Shown: positions 17,782-26,212 of the stretch, piece by piece
Position numbering within the stretch: position 1 is the stretch's first letter
How the letters are laid out: each line of letters begins with the position of its first letter
From: a candidate division BRC1 bacterium ADurb.Bin183
Lineage (GTDB): Bacteria; Sumerlaeota; Sumerlaeia; MWCT01
NCBI GenBank assembly: GCA_002070185.1
Contig: MWCT01000007.1
Location: 64,735 to 128,734, forward strand
Length of the DNA: 64,000 bases
Direction of reading: 5' to 3'
Translations under genes and position numbers: made by a program
The notes under the pieces: model-generated
Databases searched by the model: none
What the model was told of the DNA's origin: nothing
What the model saw: only the letters and a program-made list of their open reading frames with translations

Positions 17782-17808
17782 GCACGCTTTTAACCAACGT
17801 CAATTTGG

Positions 17809-17838
17809 ATTACAAAACCATTCAGGGCATGGCGTCAA
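17809..17838 (-). promoter_or_regulatory. Candidate promoter for tRNA-Arg
   Basis: On the minus strand TTGACG (17838-17833), an 18-base spacer and TGTAAT (17814-17809) lie 27 bases upstream of the mature tRNA 5' end. This gives the tRNA its own promoter, although it also follows the permease gene. Confidence 0.55.
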
Positions 17839-17856
17839 TCCAAATCAGCATGCCCC

Positions 17857-18663
17857 TTAAATCTCATCCGGAACCTCATCGCTCAAACGGTTGTATATCA
17901 GATACCCGATAATAAAACTGACCGCCGCAAAGCCCGACACAATCCCCACGCTCTTCCACGGCGGCATCTGATTCAGATAAAGTATGGAGCGGTAGATATC
18001 TACAAAATAATTGAATGGGTTTAAAGCGTAAAATTTTTTTAATGGAGCCGGAACAACGCTTGCAGGATACACAATCGGCGTAAACCAGAACCAAAGCTGA
18101 ACGATAATCGCCGTCAACTGCCCGATATCCCTGAAAAAAACCGTCAACACGCTGGTTGCCAGTCCCAGCCCAAGGCAGAAAATCATCTGGGCAATCAACA
18201 CAAAAAAAAGGATGAATATCCGCTCAAATGGGATAATAATCGTAAACGCGCCGGAAAGGTGCAAGGCTGCCAGAAACAAAATGAAGATGCTGAAATTGAT
18301 GGCAAAATTTATCCCGCCCGTCAGCATTGCGGAAACATGCAGAATCTCCTTCGGAAAAGAAACCTTTTTTATCAGGCTGGCGTGTTCAAAAAAAAGGTTT
18401 GTGTAGCGAAGCAGTGTTTCGCTGAACATCGTCCATGGGATGATGGCGGAGCATAAATAAAGGCTGTAACCATAATTTGACGGAATGCCGGGGAGCTTGG
18501 CGCGCATCACCTGAGAAAAAACCATAATATAGATGCCAATCATGACAATCGGGTGGATGACGTTCCAGACCACCCCAAGCATAGAGCCCACAAAGCGTCC
18601 CTTGAAATCCCGCAGGATAAAGTCCTTAATCAAACTCCTGTTTTTCAGGGCAATGCGAAACAT
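17857..18663 (-). CDS. ABC-2 type polysaccharide/polyol export permease (Wzm/TagG-like)
   Basis: A 268-aa integral membrane protein with about six hydrophobic segments. The N-terminal amphipathic stretch [20 protein letters not shown] and the motif [18 protein letters not shown] are characteristic of Wzm/TagG/KpsM permeases, as are [20 protein letters not shown] and [15 protein letters not shown] near the C-terminus. It would form the channel for exporting a lipid-linked surface polysaccharide together with a Wzt-type ATPase. No ATPase gene adjoins it; a Wzt-like gene lies at 34167 on the other strand. It stands alone between tRNA-Arg and a divergent MoxR gene. Confidence 0.87.
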   Translation of the reverse strand: MFRIALKNRSLIKDFILRDFKGRFVGSMLGVVWNVIHPIVMIGIYIMVFSQVMRAKLPGIPSNYGYSLYLCSAIIPWTMFSETLLRYTNLFFEHASLIKKVSFPKEILHVSAMLTGGINFAINFSIFILFLAALHLSGAFTIIIPFERIFILFFVLIAQMIFCLGLGLATSVLTVFFRDIGQLTAIIVQLWFWFTPIVYPASVVPAPLKKFYALNPFNYFVDIYRSILYLNQMPPWKSVGIVSGFAAVSFIIGYLIYNRLSDEVPDEI

Positions 18664-18745
18664 TATGCCTTTCCCGAAAACCGCAACAAAATAACAACCA
18701 TCGTGTAGTCTCCGGCAATTCCCGCTGTCAAATGGAATTACTCCA

Positions 18746-18775
18746 TTGACACGGACGGCAGCCGTTTGATTTTAT
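18746..18775 (+). promoter_or_regulatory. Candidate promoter for the MoxR-type ATPase
   Basis: A consensus TTGACA (18746-18751), an 18-base spacer and TTTTAT (18770-18775) lie 38 bases upstream of ATG 18813. Confidence 0.4.
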
Positions 18776-18812
18776 CCCATCCATTATAGCCAATATTGGA
18801 AAGGACGCAGTT

Positions 18813-19763
18813 ATGCCAAAGGAACGGCGCGAGAAAATTGATAAACTCCAAAAGAATATCGAGCGGGTCATCAAAGGCAAACCGGAGGTTGTGAAAAAAG
18901 CGATTATTGCCATTCTGGCACAGGGGCATCTTCTCATCGAAGATGTTCCCGGCGTCGGCAAAACCACCCTTGCCCACCTCCTTGCCGCATCCATCTCCTG
19001 CACCTTTCAACGCATTCAATTTACCAGCGACCTTTTGCCCTCGGACATCCTCGGTGTTAGCATCTACGACCCCAAACGGAGCGAATTCGAGTTCAAAAAA
19101 GGACCCATCTTCGCCAACATTGTCCTTGCCGATGAAATCAACCGCACCACTCCAAAAACACAGTCCGCCCTTCTGGAGGCGATGAACACCTCACGCGTTT
19201 CCATTGACAAAATCACTTATCAGCTCCCTATGCCTTTTATGGTTATCGCTACTCAGAACCCTGTGGAATTTCACGGCACGTTTCCGCTTCCTAAGGCGCA
19301 ACTTGACCGTTTCCTGATGCGCATCCATATCGGCTATCCCGACCTTGCCGATGAAATTATCATCCTCAAAGAACAAACGGCGCTTGGAAGTCTTGACCAA
19401 ACGGAGCATGTCCTTGCCGCTGAAGATGTCCTTGCAATGCAGCGCGAGGTGGAAGAGGTTAAGGTGGACGAAGACCTTCTTGAATATGTGGGCAGGATTG
19501 CCGCCGCCACGCGCAATTCTCCCCACATCGAACTGGGCGTAAGCACACGCGGGGCGCTCGCTCTGCGCCGCGCCGCACAGGCAAAGGCTTACTATGAAAA
19601 TCGAGATTATTGCATACCCGACGATATCAAGGTTATGATAGAGCCAACGCTGGCGCACCGCATTCAGGTGGCAAAATCATTCGAAAGCGGCAGCATCGGC
19701 GGACACCGCGAGGATGAGGAAATCCTGCGTCAGGTTGTCTCTGACGTGGAAGTCCCGCTTTAA
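18813..19763 (+). CDS. MoxR-family AAA+ ATPase
   Basis: A 316-aa cytoplasmic ATPase of normal family length. Walker A is GVGKTTL with Lys50 and Walker B is VLADEINR with Asp107-Glu108. The sensor and arginine-finger region is PFMVIATQNPVEFHGTFPLP, and the C-terminal lid contains GVSTRGALALRRAAQAKA. MoxR proteins act as chaperones that insert cofactors or assemble complexes, usually beside DUF58 and von Willebrand factor A genes. Neither partner is next to it here: downstream is a secreted glycosidase. A strong ribosome site (GGAAAGGA) precedes the ATG. Substrate is unknown. Confidence 0.9.
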   Translation: MPKERREKIDKLQKNIERVIKGKPEVVKKAIIAILAQGHLLIEDVPGVGKTTLAHLLAASISCTFQRIQFTSDLLPSDILGVSIYDPKRSEFEFKKGPIFANIVLADEINRTTPKTQSALLEAMNTSRVSIDKITYQLPMPFMVIATQNPVEFHGTFPLPKAQLDRFLMRIHIGYPDLADEIIILKEQTALGSLDQTEHVLAAEDVLAMQREVEEVKVDEDLLEYVGRIAAATRNSPHIELGVSTRGALALRRAAQAKAYYENRDYCIPDDIKVMIEPTLAHRIQVAKSFESGSIGGHREDEEILRQVVSDVEVPL

Positions 19764-19804
19764 TATAGAACATATTGAATTCCGCAGTTTGAAAGGAGAT
19801 AATT

Positions 19805-22246
19805 ATGAACCGTGTTATTTATTTCGCGCTGTTAGTATCCTTGATTCTGGCATGCGCAACCCATTTCCTGCCGGCGCAGCAAACTCTGGCTGATGCCGAC
19901 TGGTTTGAGCGCGAAATCGGCGATGGCATTATTTGGCGTTATTATCTTTTCGACAATCTATACGGAAAAAAACAAAGCGTCAGCTATATCAAAATCAATC
20001 TCGCCAACCCCAATGTGTCCGTTAAATTTCCCTATCTCGCCAACTCCCGGCAGCTAACCAGTTCTATGATTCCTTCCCAATTCCCCAATGCCATTGCCGG
20101 TATCAATGGCACATACTTCAACACATCCGCAGGCGGTCATGTGACCTACCTTCGAATTAATGGAACAGAAATCCCTCCCGGCGGCGCGTTATTTTCCCCT
20201 TGGGGATATGAAGGGGCGATTGCTCTGGACACCTCGGATAATACATCCATCATCCCGAAGCCATCCGGCGGATGGTCAAAAAATACCACACATCCCGATA
20301 TTATGGCATGCGGACCCCTTCTCATAATCAACGGAACTATTCCTTACGATAATTTCAATACCATCGGTTCGCACTGCACAGGGCGGCACCCCCGCAGCGC
20401 TGTGGGTGTCTCATCCGATAATTATCTCATCCTTTTAACGGTGGATGGGCGCACAGAATTGGCGGACGGCATGACCTGCGAGGAAGTTGCCAGAGTGATG
20501 GACGAACTGGGATGTTTTAACGCCTTGAACCTTGATGGCGGCGGCTCCACGACTCTTTGGGGAAAGGGCGAACCCTATAACGGCGTCCTGAACTTCCCAT
20601 CGGATAACAGCACCTACGACCATCAAGGGGAGCGCGCATGTTCCAATGCCATCGCTGTCCAATCCATCGCGCCGAAACCTAAAACATGGGATGCGCGTCT
20701 GATATCCAAATCCTATAAAACATCTATGGAATGCGGCGAAAAGCAAACCGTCGTCTTCACATATCAAAACATCGGAACAGCCGGATGGTCTGACTCGGAA
20801 ACATCATTTGTCCTTGCCCGACCAGAGTCCCGAACAAGCCCTTTTTATGATGGAGCCACATGGCTCTCCATTTCCCAACCCGCCCGGATGATGCCGCAAA
20901 CAGCGGCGCCCGGTGAAACCGCCGTATTCGCCTTTACCCTTCAAGCGCCCGATGTTCCCGTCACTGCGATTTTTGACGAGCATTTCATGCTCAAACAATC
21001 CGGCATCGGCAGAATCGGTCCCGCCGACAGCGAGGCGTGGATGCGAATCGTCGTCCAGTCGGAACTCATCGGCGGACAAACATTCATCGTGGAGAGCCGC
21101 GTCGGCGGAAAAAATTACGGCTGGTATTCGGATAGCGGCATGGCGGATTCCGCCGCCCATTGCACCGCCCCCGATTGCACCGGCAATATCGGCTCAAGGT
21201 ATAGCTCCACTTATAGAAGCGTTGCCGGGCTTAAAAATTCAACAGCCGCGCCCAGCTTCCCGGAACACGGCTACTACAAGGTTTATGTTGCATGGAGCGA
21301 TGGTTCACTCCGCAAAAATGCAATCACCTATCATGTTAACCACGCCAAAGGCAAAAACACTTATATCATAGATCAAACGAGCGCCGCAAACACTTGGGTT
21401 CAACTCGGGACAGAGGCTTACTATTTCCATAAAGGACCCGGCGGCTCCGTCGTCATGACAAATGAAAATATTGATGTCAGCGGTTCCATGTATATGGGCG
21501 CTGTCAAATTTGAATATCAAATTCCCGTTGAGCCCCAAAAAAATTATACCGTTAATTATTTAGGGGCTTATGAAAGCAAACCTGTTATTGATGGCGTGGT
21601 TGGCGCCGGTGAGTGGGACAAGGCGGAAGCGGCGGCATCCGGCTTTGTCCAACATGATAATCCCACTATTCCCGCCGCCGAGGACGGCAGTTTCAAAATG
21701 TTATACGACGATGAATATCTCTACATCCTTTTTCAAGTGAACAATTCCTATCTCCCCGGATACGCCGCGCCGCCGGAAAATTACGGCTATGCAGACCTCA
21801 ATGGAGATAAAATAAATTTTTTCATCAGCCCATTTGGGACGAGCACAGAGCCATTCTATCGAATCCTTTTTTGCCCCAATATCTCAGACAGCAAATGTTA
21901 TGTTTGGTCTCAGGCAAGCCTTATCAAAACGCTGGACCCCGCTGTTGGGATAGATTGGAGGGCGGATAGAGAGAGCGGATTCACCTATAATAATGGACTC
22001 CTTACTATTGAATACCGCATCCCATTTGCCCGCTTCAATTATTCCGGCATTAATGTCGCACGGTGCCCTCATGACAACGAAGTCTGGGGCATACAGCCCG
22101 CCATCAGCAACCAGATTAGCGCCGGCGTGTGGGAATATGTCAATTGGGAGCCTGACAACACCCCCTCTTATGTCATGGGCGTTCCCTTTGGCGGATTAAC
22201 ATTTCGGGAAAAAACATCCGGCGTCTCCCGCTGGGAAATATATTAA
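19805..22246 (+). CDS. Secreted phosphodiester glycosidase (NAGPA-type) with golvesin-C and CBM9-like modules
   Basis: An 813-aa exported protein with a signal peptide cut near residue 25. The phosphodiester glycosidase domain (about 50-290) carries the family blocks AIAGINGTYF, PRSAVGVSSDN, LLTVDGR and FNALNLDGGGSTTLW. It is followed by an NBR1-like Ig module (about 297-415), a golvesin C-terminal-like domain (about 423-580; KNYGWYSDSG ... VDVSGSMYMGAVKFEY pattern) and a CBM9-like domain (about 590-805; VIDGVVGAGEWDKAE). The family removes terminal sugars from phosphodiester-linked glycans, and here the target is probably an extracellular polysaccharide or cell-envelope polymer. A GAAAGGAG ribosome site lies 41 bases after the MoxR gene, so the two may be cotranscribed. 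Confidence 0.87.
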   Translation: MNRVIYFALLVSLILACATHFLPAQQTLADADWFEREIGDGIIWRYYLFDNLYGKKQSVSYIKINLANPNVSVKFPYLANSRQLTSSMIPSQFPNAIAGINGTYFNTSAGGHVTYLRINGTEIPPGGALFSPWGYEGAIALDTSDNTSIIPKPSGGWSKNTTHPDIMACGPLLIINGTIPYDNFNTIGSHCTGRHPRSAVGVSSDNYLILLTVDGRTELADGMTCEEVARVMDELGCFNALNLDGGGSTTLWGKGEPYNGVLNFPSDNSTYDHQGERACSNAIAVQSIAPKPKTWDARLISKSYKTSMECGEKQTVVFTYQNIGTAGWSDSETSFVLARPESRTSPFYDGATWLSISQPARMMPQTAAPGETAVFAFTLQAPDVPVTAIFDEHFMLKQSGIGRIGPADSEAWMRIVVQSELIGGQTFIVESRVGGKNYGWYSDSGMADSAAHCTAPDCTGNIGSRYSSTYRSVAGLKNSTAAPSFPEHGYYKVYVAWSDGSLRKNAITYHVNHAKGKNTYIIDQTSAANTWVQLGTEAYYFHKGPGGSVVMTNENIDVSGSMYMGAVKFEYQIPVEPQKNYTVNYLGAYESKPVIDGVVGAGEWDKAEAAASGFVQHDNPTIPAAEDGSFKMLYDDEYLYILFQVNNSYLPGYAAPPENYGYADLNGDKINFFISPFGTSTEPFYRILFCPNISDSKCYVWSQASLIKTLDPAVGIDWRADRESGFTYNNGLLTIEYRIPFARFNYSGINVARCPHDNEVWGIQPAISNQISAGVWEYVNWEPDNTPSYVMGVPFGGLTFREKTSGVSRWEIY

Positions 22247-22312
22247 TCCCGAAATTTTAAGGAAATTTTAATAGAATGCCCCGCAACATTGCCAAATTCC
22301 GGAACTATCCTA

Positions 22313-22342
22313 TTGACCCGAAAGGCGCCCGTGAAATATAAG
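22313..22342 (+). promoter_or_regulatory. Candidate promoter for the DUF6599-DUF362-ferredoxin genes
   Basis: TTGACC (22313-22318), an 18-base spacer and TATAAG (22337-22342) lie 48 bases before ATG 22390. Confidence 0.5.
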
Positions 22343-22389
22343 TTTATAGTAATAAATATAAAGATGCATGGGATTTTTTATTTTTGCGG

Positions 22390-23373
22390 ATGAATCGGGA
22401 AACTCTATACAGCATTATCATTATTATCGTTCTTTGCGTCATTGCGGTCGGGATGTTAATTGTGCAAGGACGCTTTGAGCCACAGGATTTTTTTGCCGTC
22501 GAATTTCAGAAGGATAAGCCGGGCTCTCAGGTCAAACAAATATCGCCGCCCGACGATGTCCTCTCCGCGTTTGCCATTGACGGGTATAAACCGATGGGCG
22601 AGAAGGAGGAATTCAACGAGGAAAACCTTTCGGATAAAATCAACGGCAAAGCAGACCTTTATCTCGAATGCGGGTTCGTCAGCATGGCTTCGCGCCGGTT
22701 TGCGGACATTGGCGAACCTTCGCGCTGGTTCGAGATTTATTTTTACAACATGGGCGAACCCCAAAATGCCTACGCCGTTTATTCTCAGCAGCGCCGCCGC
22801 GAGAGGAAAGATTCATCAGTCGCCCCGCTTGCCTATACAGTCGAAAATGCCGTCTTTTTCATGAACGGGAAATATTATTTTGAAATTGTATCGGCGGAGG
22901 CTTCCGATGAAATGGTTCTTGCCGTGGAGCAAGCGGCTGCCGCTCTCATGAAATCCATGCCGCCCGAGCCGTTTGCGCCGCGGGAACTTTCGTTCCTGCC
23001 GGAGGAAAACCGCATCAAGGGGAGCGAGAAATTATTTCTGAAAAATGCTTTTGGGTTCGATAAATTCCCGCCGGTTCTTTTGGCTCAATATAATTTGAAT
23101 GGAGATGAGATAACTGTTTTTATTGCCGCTCTGGAGGAAGACGCAAAGCCCTTGATGGTCGAGTATGTGAAATTCATGAAGGAGATTGGCGCAACGGAGA
23201 CCGCCGATGCGATACCGCCTATTCCCGATGCCGTTGTGATGGAGATGTCCGGCGAGACGGAAATTGTTTTTGTTCATGGAAATATTCTGGGCGGGATTCA
23301 TGCGGCGGCAAAAAGGGAGTCCGCCCTTGCGCTGATTCCTTCCATTTATGAGAAGGCGAAGAATTCCAAATAA
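22390..23373 (+). CDS. DUF6599-type membrane-anchored protein
   Basis: About 327 aa. ATG 22390 is preferred over the in-frame TTG two codons upstream. A single N-terminal transmembrane anchor (LYSIIIIIVLCVIAVGMLIV) leads to an extracytoplasmic domain. The stretch DKINGKADLYLECGF corresponds to the INGGAE.Y..YGF signature of DUF6599 proteins. A second half (about 200-325) looks like a diverged repeat of the first, ending in a MEMSGETEIVFVHGNILGG strand. Function of the family is unknown. It is 12 bases upstream of the DUF362 gene, and its presence in a redox cluster suggests a sensor or assembly role outside the membrane, which is inferred. Confidence 0.75.
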   Translation: MNRETLYSIIIIIVLCVIAVGMLIVQGRFEPQDFFAVEFQKDKPGSQVKQISPPDDVLSAFAIDGYKPMGEKEEFNEENLSDKINGKADLYLECGFVSMASRRFADIGEPSRWFEIYFYNMGEPQNAYAVYSQQRRRERKDSSVAPLAYTVENAVFFMNGKYYFEIVSAEASDEMVLAVEQAAAALMKSMPPEPFAPRELSFLPEENRIKGSEKLFLKNAFGFDKFPPVLLAQYNLNGDEITVFIAALEEDAKPLMVEYVKFMKEIGATETADAIPPIPDAVVMEMSGETEIVFVHGNILGGIHAAAKRESALALIPSIYEKAKNSK

Positions 23374-23385
23374 AGAGGACGGGAC

Positions 23386-24381
23386 GTGGTTCGCGAAGCC
23401 GAACAAAACAATGAAACAATATCGCGCCGGCGCTTTTTAATCCGCATGGCAAAGGCGGGCGTCGCCGTTGCCGCCGCGGGCGGGCTGGGCGCGCTACTTT
23501 ATGACCCTTTGGGTCCCGGCGCGCGCAAAAACATCGCCGCCGTTTCCCTTCCCGATTTTTCAATCCCGAATCTCGCCCCTAAAATGGCGATTGTTTCTGG
23601 CAGCGATAGAAAGGCAACCGCGCAAAAAGCGTTGGAGGCTTTAGGAGGCATCGGAACATTCATCAAACAGGGCGACCGTGTTTTAATCAAGGTCAACGCC
23701 GCCTTTGCCACGCCTCCCATCCTTTCCGCCACAACACATCCCGACCTTGTGGGCGAGGTGATTACCCTCTGCCTGAAAGCCGGAGCCGCCGAAGTGCGCG
23801 TAACTGATAACCCCATCAACGACGCCGCCAGCTGCTTTCAATTAACGGAGATCGGGCGTGCGGTGGAAAAATCGGGCGGACGGCTCTATATGCCCAAAGA
23901 GAGTTATTTCGCGCCCGCCTCTGTTAACGGCGGCGAGTTAATCCGCGACTGGCCTCTCCTTTATGAGCCATTTAAGGGAGTTAATAAATTAATCGGATTG
24001 ACGCCGCTAAAGGACCACCACCGCAGCGGCGCTTCCATGACGCTCAAAAACTGGTATGGTTTGCTCGGCGGACGCCGCAACATCTTTCATCAGGATATTC
24101 ACAACATCATCAAAGAACTGGGGATGATGGCGCGTCCAACCTTTGTTATACTTGATGGCACTATGGCGATGATGACCAACGGTCCCACAGGCGGGGCGAT
24201 TTCCGACCTAATGGCGGCGAATCTCATGATCGCCTCCACCGACCCTGTGGCGGCAGATGCATTCGGAGCGACAGTTCTGGAACGCAAGACCGCCTCGCTG
24301 CCTTTCATCCGCAAAGCGGCGGAGGCGGGCTGCGGCACGGCAGATTATGAAACGCTCAAGCCTGAGCGGCTCTCTATTTAA
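23386..24381 (+). CDS. Tat-exported DUF362 protein
   Basis: A 331-aa protein starting at GTG 23386 with a GAGGACGG ribosome site. The N-terminus has a Tat signal: SRRRFLIRMAKAG followed by an Ala/Gly-rich hydrophobic run. The rest matches DUF362: GDRVLIKVNAAF, HPDLVGEVITLCLKAGAAEVRVTDNP, and a C-terminal NLMIASTDPVAADAFGA block. DUF362 proteins are often fused to or paired with 4Fe-4S ferredoxins. This one has no ferredoxin module of its own, but the next gene encodes a polyferredoxin. Tat export implies it folds, possibly with a cofactor, before crossing the membrane. Confidence 0.85.
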   Translation: MVREAEQNNETISRRRFLIRMAKAGVAVAAAGGLGALLYDPLGPGARKNIAAVSLPDFSIPNLAPKMAIVSGSDRKATAQKALEALGGIGTFIKQGDRVLIKVNAAFATPPILSATTHPDLVGEVITLCLKAGAAEVRVTDNPINDAASCFQLTEIGRAVEKSGGRLYMPKESYFAPASVNGGELIRDWPLLYEPFKGVNKLIGLTPLKDHHRSGASMTLKNWYGLLGGRRNIFHQDIHNIIKELGMMARPTFVILDGTMAMMTNGPTGGAISDLMAANLMIASTDPVAADAFGATVLERKTASLPFIRKAAEAGCGTADYETLKPERLSI

Positions 24382-24415
24382 TGAGCCAAAAGGCAAAAAA
24401 CAAACGGTCGTTAAA

Positions 24416-26149
24416 ATGAAAATTACCACCGCCCGCAGAATCAGCCAGATATTTTTTGTGGTACTCTTTTTTTGGTTTTGCGTAGTTGCCACGATGGGAA
24501 CCGAATTCTGGCGTTTGCGCGGCTGGTCTGTGAACTGGTTTTTGAACCTTGACCCTCTTGCCGCCATCGGCGCGGCGCTCGCCACAAGGACGCTTTATCG
24601 CGGCATGGTCTGGGCAGTGGCGACGATTGTCCTGACGATTATATTTGGCAGGTTTTTTTGCGGATGGGTTTGTCCGTTTGGAGCGATGCATCAGTTTTTC
24701 GGCTGGCTCGGCGCGTTTGGCAGAAAAATTTCCCAGCGCATCGAGCGGAACAAATACCGCAAAGCGCAATCCATAAAATATTTTCTTCTCGTTTTATTTC
24801 TAATCATGGCGGCGTTTCCGCTTTGGGAATCTGTTTCGCTTCAAACAGGGCTTTTAGACCCGATTCCCTTTGTCTATCGCTCGGTGAATCTTGTATTGAT
24901 TCCGATTCTAGATAGCCATACACGCGCGGTGTTTTACTCTTCGCGCCAGTATGACGGAGCGTGGTTTTTGGGGACGTTGTTTCTGGCGGCGCTTTTTCTT
25001 AACATCTGGATACCTCGGTTTTACTGCCGGTTTATTTGCCCTCTGGGCGCGCTTTTGGGAGTGCTGGGACGATTTTCTATCTGGAGAATCGGCAAGACCA
25101 AAGAGAAAAGCCGCGATTGCAAACTCTGTGAAAAATCGTGCGAGGGCGCCTGCCAGCCCTCAGGCAAAATCCGCATCAGCGAATGCGTCCTCTGTTTTAA
25201 TTGCCTTCATATTTGCCCCGATAATCTCATCGCATGGCAAACGCAAGAGTCTTCGGCGGGCGAGATTATCAATCCGGATATAGGACGGCGCGGATTTATT
25301 TTGTCGGCAGTCTCGGGACTCTTAGCCGTTCCGATAATCCGTTTGGCGGGAACGTTGGGGACGAACTGGCATCACAAGGTTATCCGTCCGCCGGGCGCGC
25401 TTGCGGAGGTTGAATTCCTCAAACGCTGCCTTAAATGCGGTCAATGTATGAGAATCTGCCCGACCAATGTTATCGTACCTTCGGGCATCGAAGGCGGGTT
25501 GGAAAACCTCTGGACGCCCGTTTTAAATTTCCGCTCCGGCACAAGCGGTTGCCAGCTCAACTGCACAGCTTGCGGCTTCATTTGCCCCACTGCCGCCATC
25601 CGCCCCATCACGCTTTCGGAAAAATTGGGGCTTGGAGAATTTTCTGAAAAAGGACCCATCCGCATGGGAACCGCGTTTGTGGATCGCTCCCGCTGTCTGC
25701 CTTGGTCCATGAACACCCCTTGCATTGTTTGTCAGGAAAACTGTCCCATGACGCCCAAAGCGATTTATTTGGAAGAGCAATATTCTACGGTTCGCGACGG
25801 AGTTTATGAAGCGGCGTCGGCGGATGGAGCGGCAATTCGAGTCAACAAGGCGCAATGGAAACCCGAACAATATGCCGCCGGGGATTATTTTTGCGAAGCA
25901 GGCGGAAGGCGGGCGCGGATAATTTCCAATTCTGCCGACACTCTGATTCTTGAAGAGCCTTTGCAAATCAGCGCCGGCGACCGCGTCGTCATCAAAATTC
26001 ATCTTTATGCGCCGATGGTGGATATCGCAAGATGCATCGGTTGCGGCATCTGCGAGCACGAATGCCCTGTGAGCGGTTTGCGGGCTATTCGAGTGAGCGC
26101 GGAGAATGAATCCCGCAACCGCAATCGTTCGCTTTTTTTGAAAAATTGA
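24416..26149 (+). CDS. Membrane polyferredoxin (NapH/NosR/CcoG-like N-half, multi-[4Fe-4S] C-half)
   Basis: About 577 aa from ATG 24416; upstream in-frame starts fall inside the DUF362 gene. Residues 1-230 hold about five membrane segments with the NapH/NosR signature FFCGWVCPFGAMHQFFGW and a second FYCRFICPLGALLG. A first ferredoxin pair follows (CKLCEKSCEGACQ and CVLCFNCLHICP, about 236-270). GRRGFILSAVSGLLAVPIIRLAG (about 290-310) looks like an internal Tat-type or membrane segment. A second set has CLKCGQCMRICP (about 341), CTACGFICP (about 382), CIVCQENCP and a terminal CIGCGICEHECP (about 542). It should carry electrons between the membrane quinone pool or cytoplasm and the exported partners. 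Donor and acceptor are not shown. Confidence 0.87.
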   Translation: MKITTARRISQIFFVVLFFWFCVVATMGTEFWRLRGWSVNWFLNLDPLAAIGAALATRTLYRGMVWAVATIVLTIIFGRFFCGWVCPFGAMHQFFGWLGAFGRKISQRIERNKYRKAQSIKYFLLVLFLIMAAFPLWESVSLQTGLLDPIPFVYRSVNLVLIPILDSHTRAVFYSSRQYDGAWFLGTLFLAALFLNIWIPRFYCRFICPLGALLGVLGRFSIWRIGKTKEKSRDCKLCEKSCEGACQPSGKIRISECVLCFNCLHICPDNLIAWQTQESSAGEIINPDIGRRGFILSAVSGLLAVPIIRLAGTLGTNWHHKVIRPPGALAEVEFLKRCLKCGQCMRICPTNVIVPSGIEGGLENLWTPVLNFRSGTSGCQLNCTACGFICPTAAIRPITLSEKLGLGEFSEKGPIRMGTAFVDRSRCLPWSMNTPCIVCQENCPMTPKAIYLEEQYSTVRDGVYEAASADGAAIRVNKAQWKPEQYAAGDYFCEAGGRRARIISNSADTLILEEPLQISAGDRVVIKIHLYAPMVDIARCIGCGICEHECPVSGLRAIRVSAENESRNRNRSLFLKN

Positions 26150-26212
26150 TTGAGAAGAGATAAACACCTCGATGATGGTATGCAGCATTAATTGATTTGA
26201 GGAGGAAACAAA

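Noticed and set aside
17824..17856. Stem GGGCATG/CATGCCC just after the permease gene as a terminator
   Set aside because: The loop is 17 bases and no T-run follows in the direction of the gene. It also overlaps the tRNA-Arg promoter.
17637..17912. 91-codon plus-strand frame with [26 protein letters not shown]
   Set aside because: It reads through the antisense strand of tRNA-Arg. This peptide is a well-known false annotation produced by tRNA genes.
24257..24415. Longer start for the polyferredoxin
   Set aside because: The extra 53 residues are the DUF362 coding sequence in another frame and are very Arg-rich. ATG 24416 starts directly at the first membrane segment.
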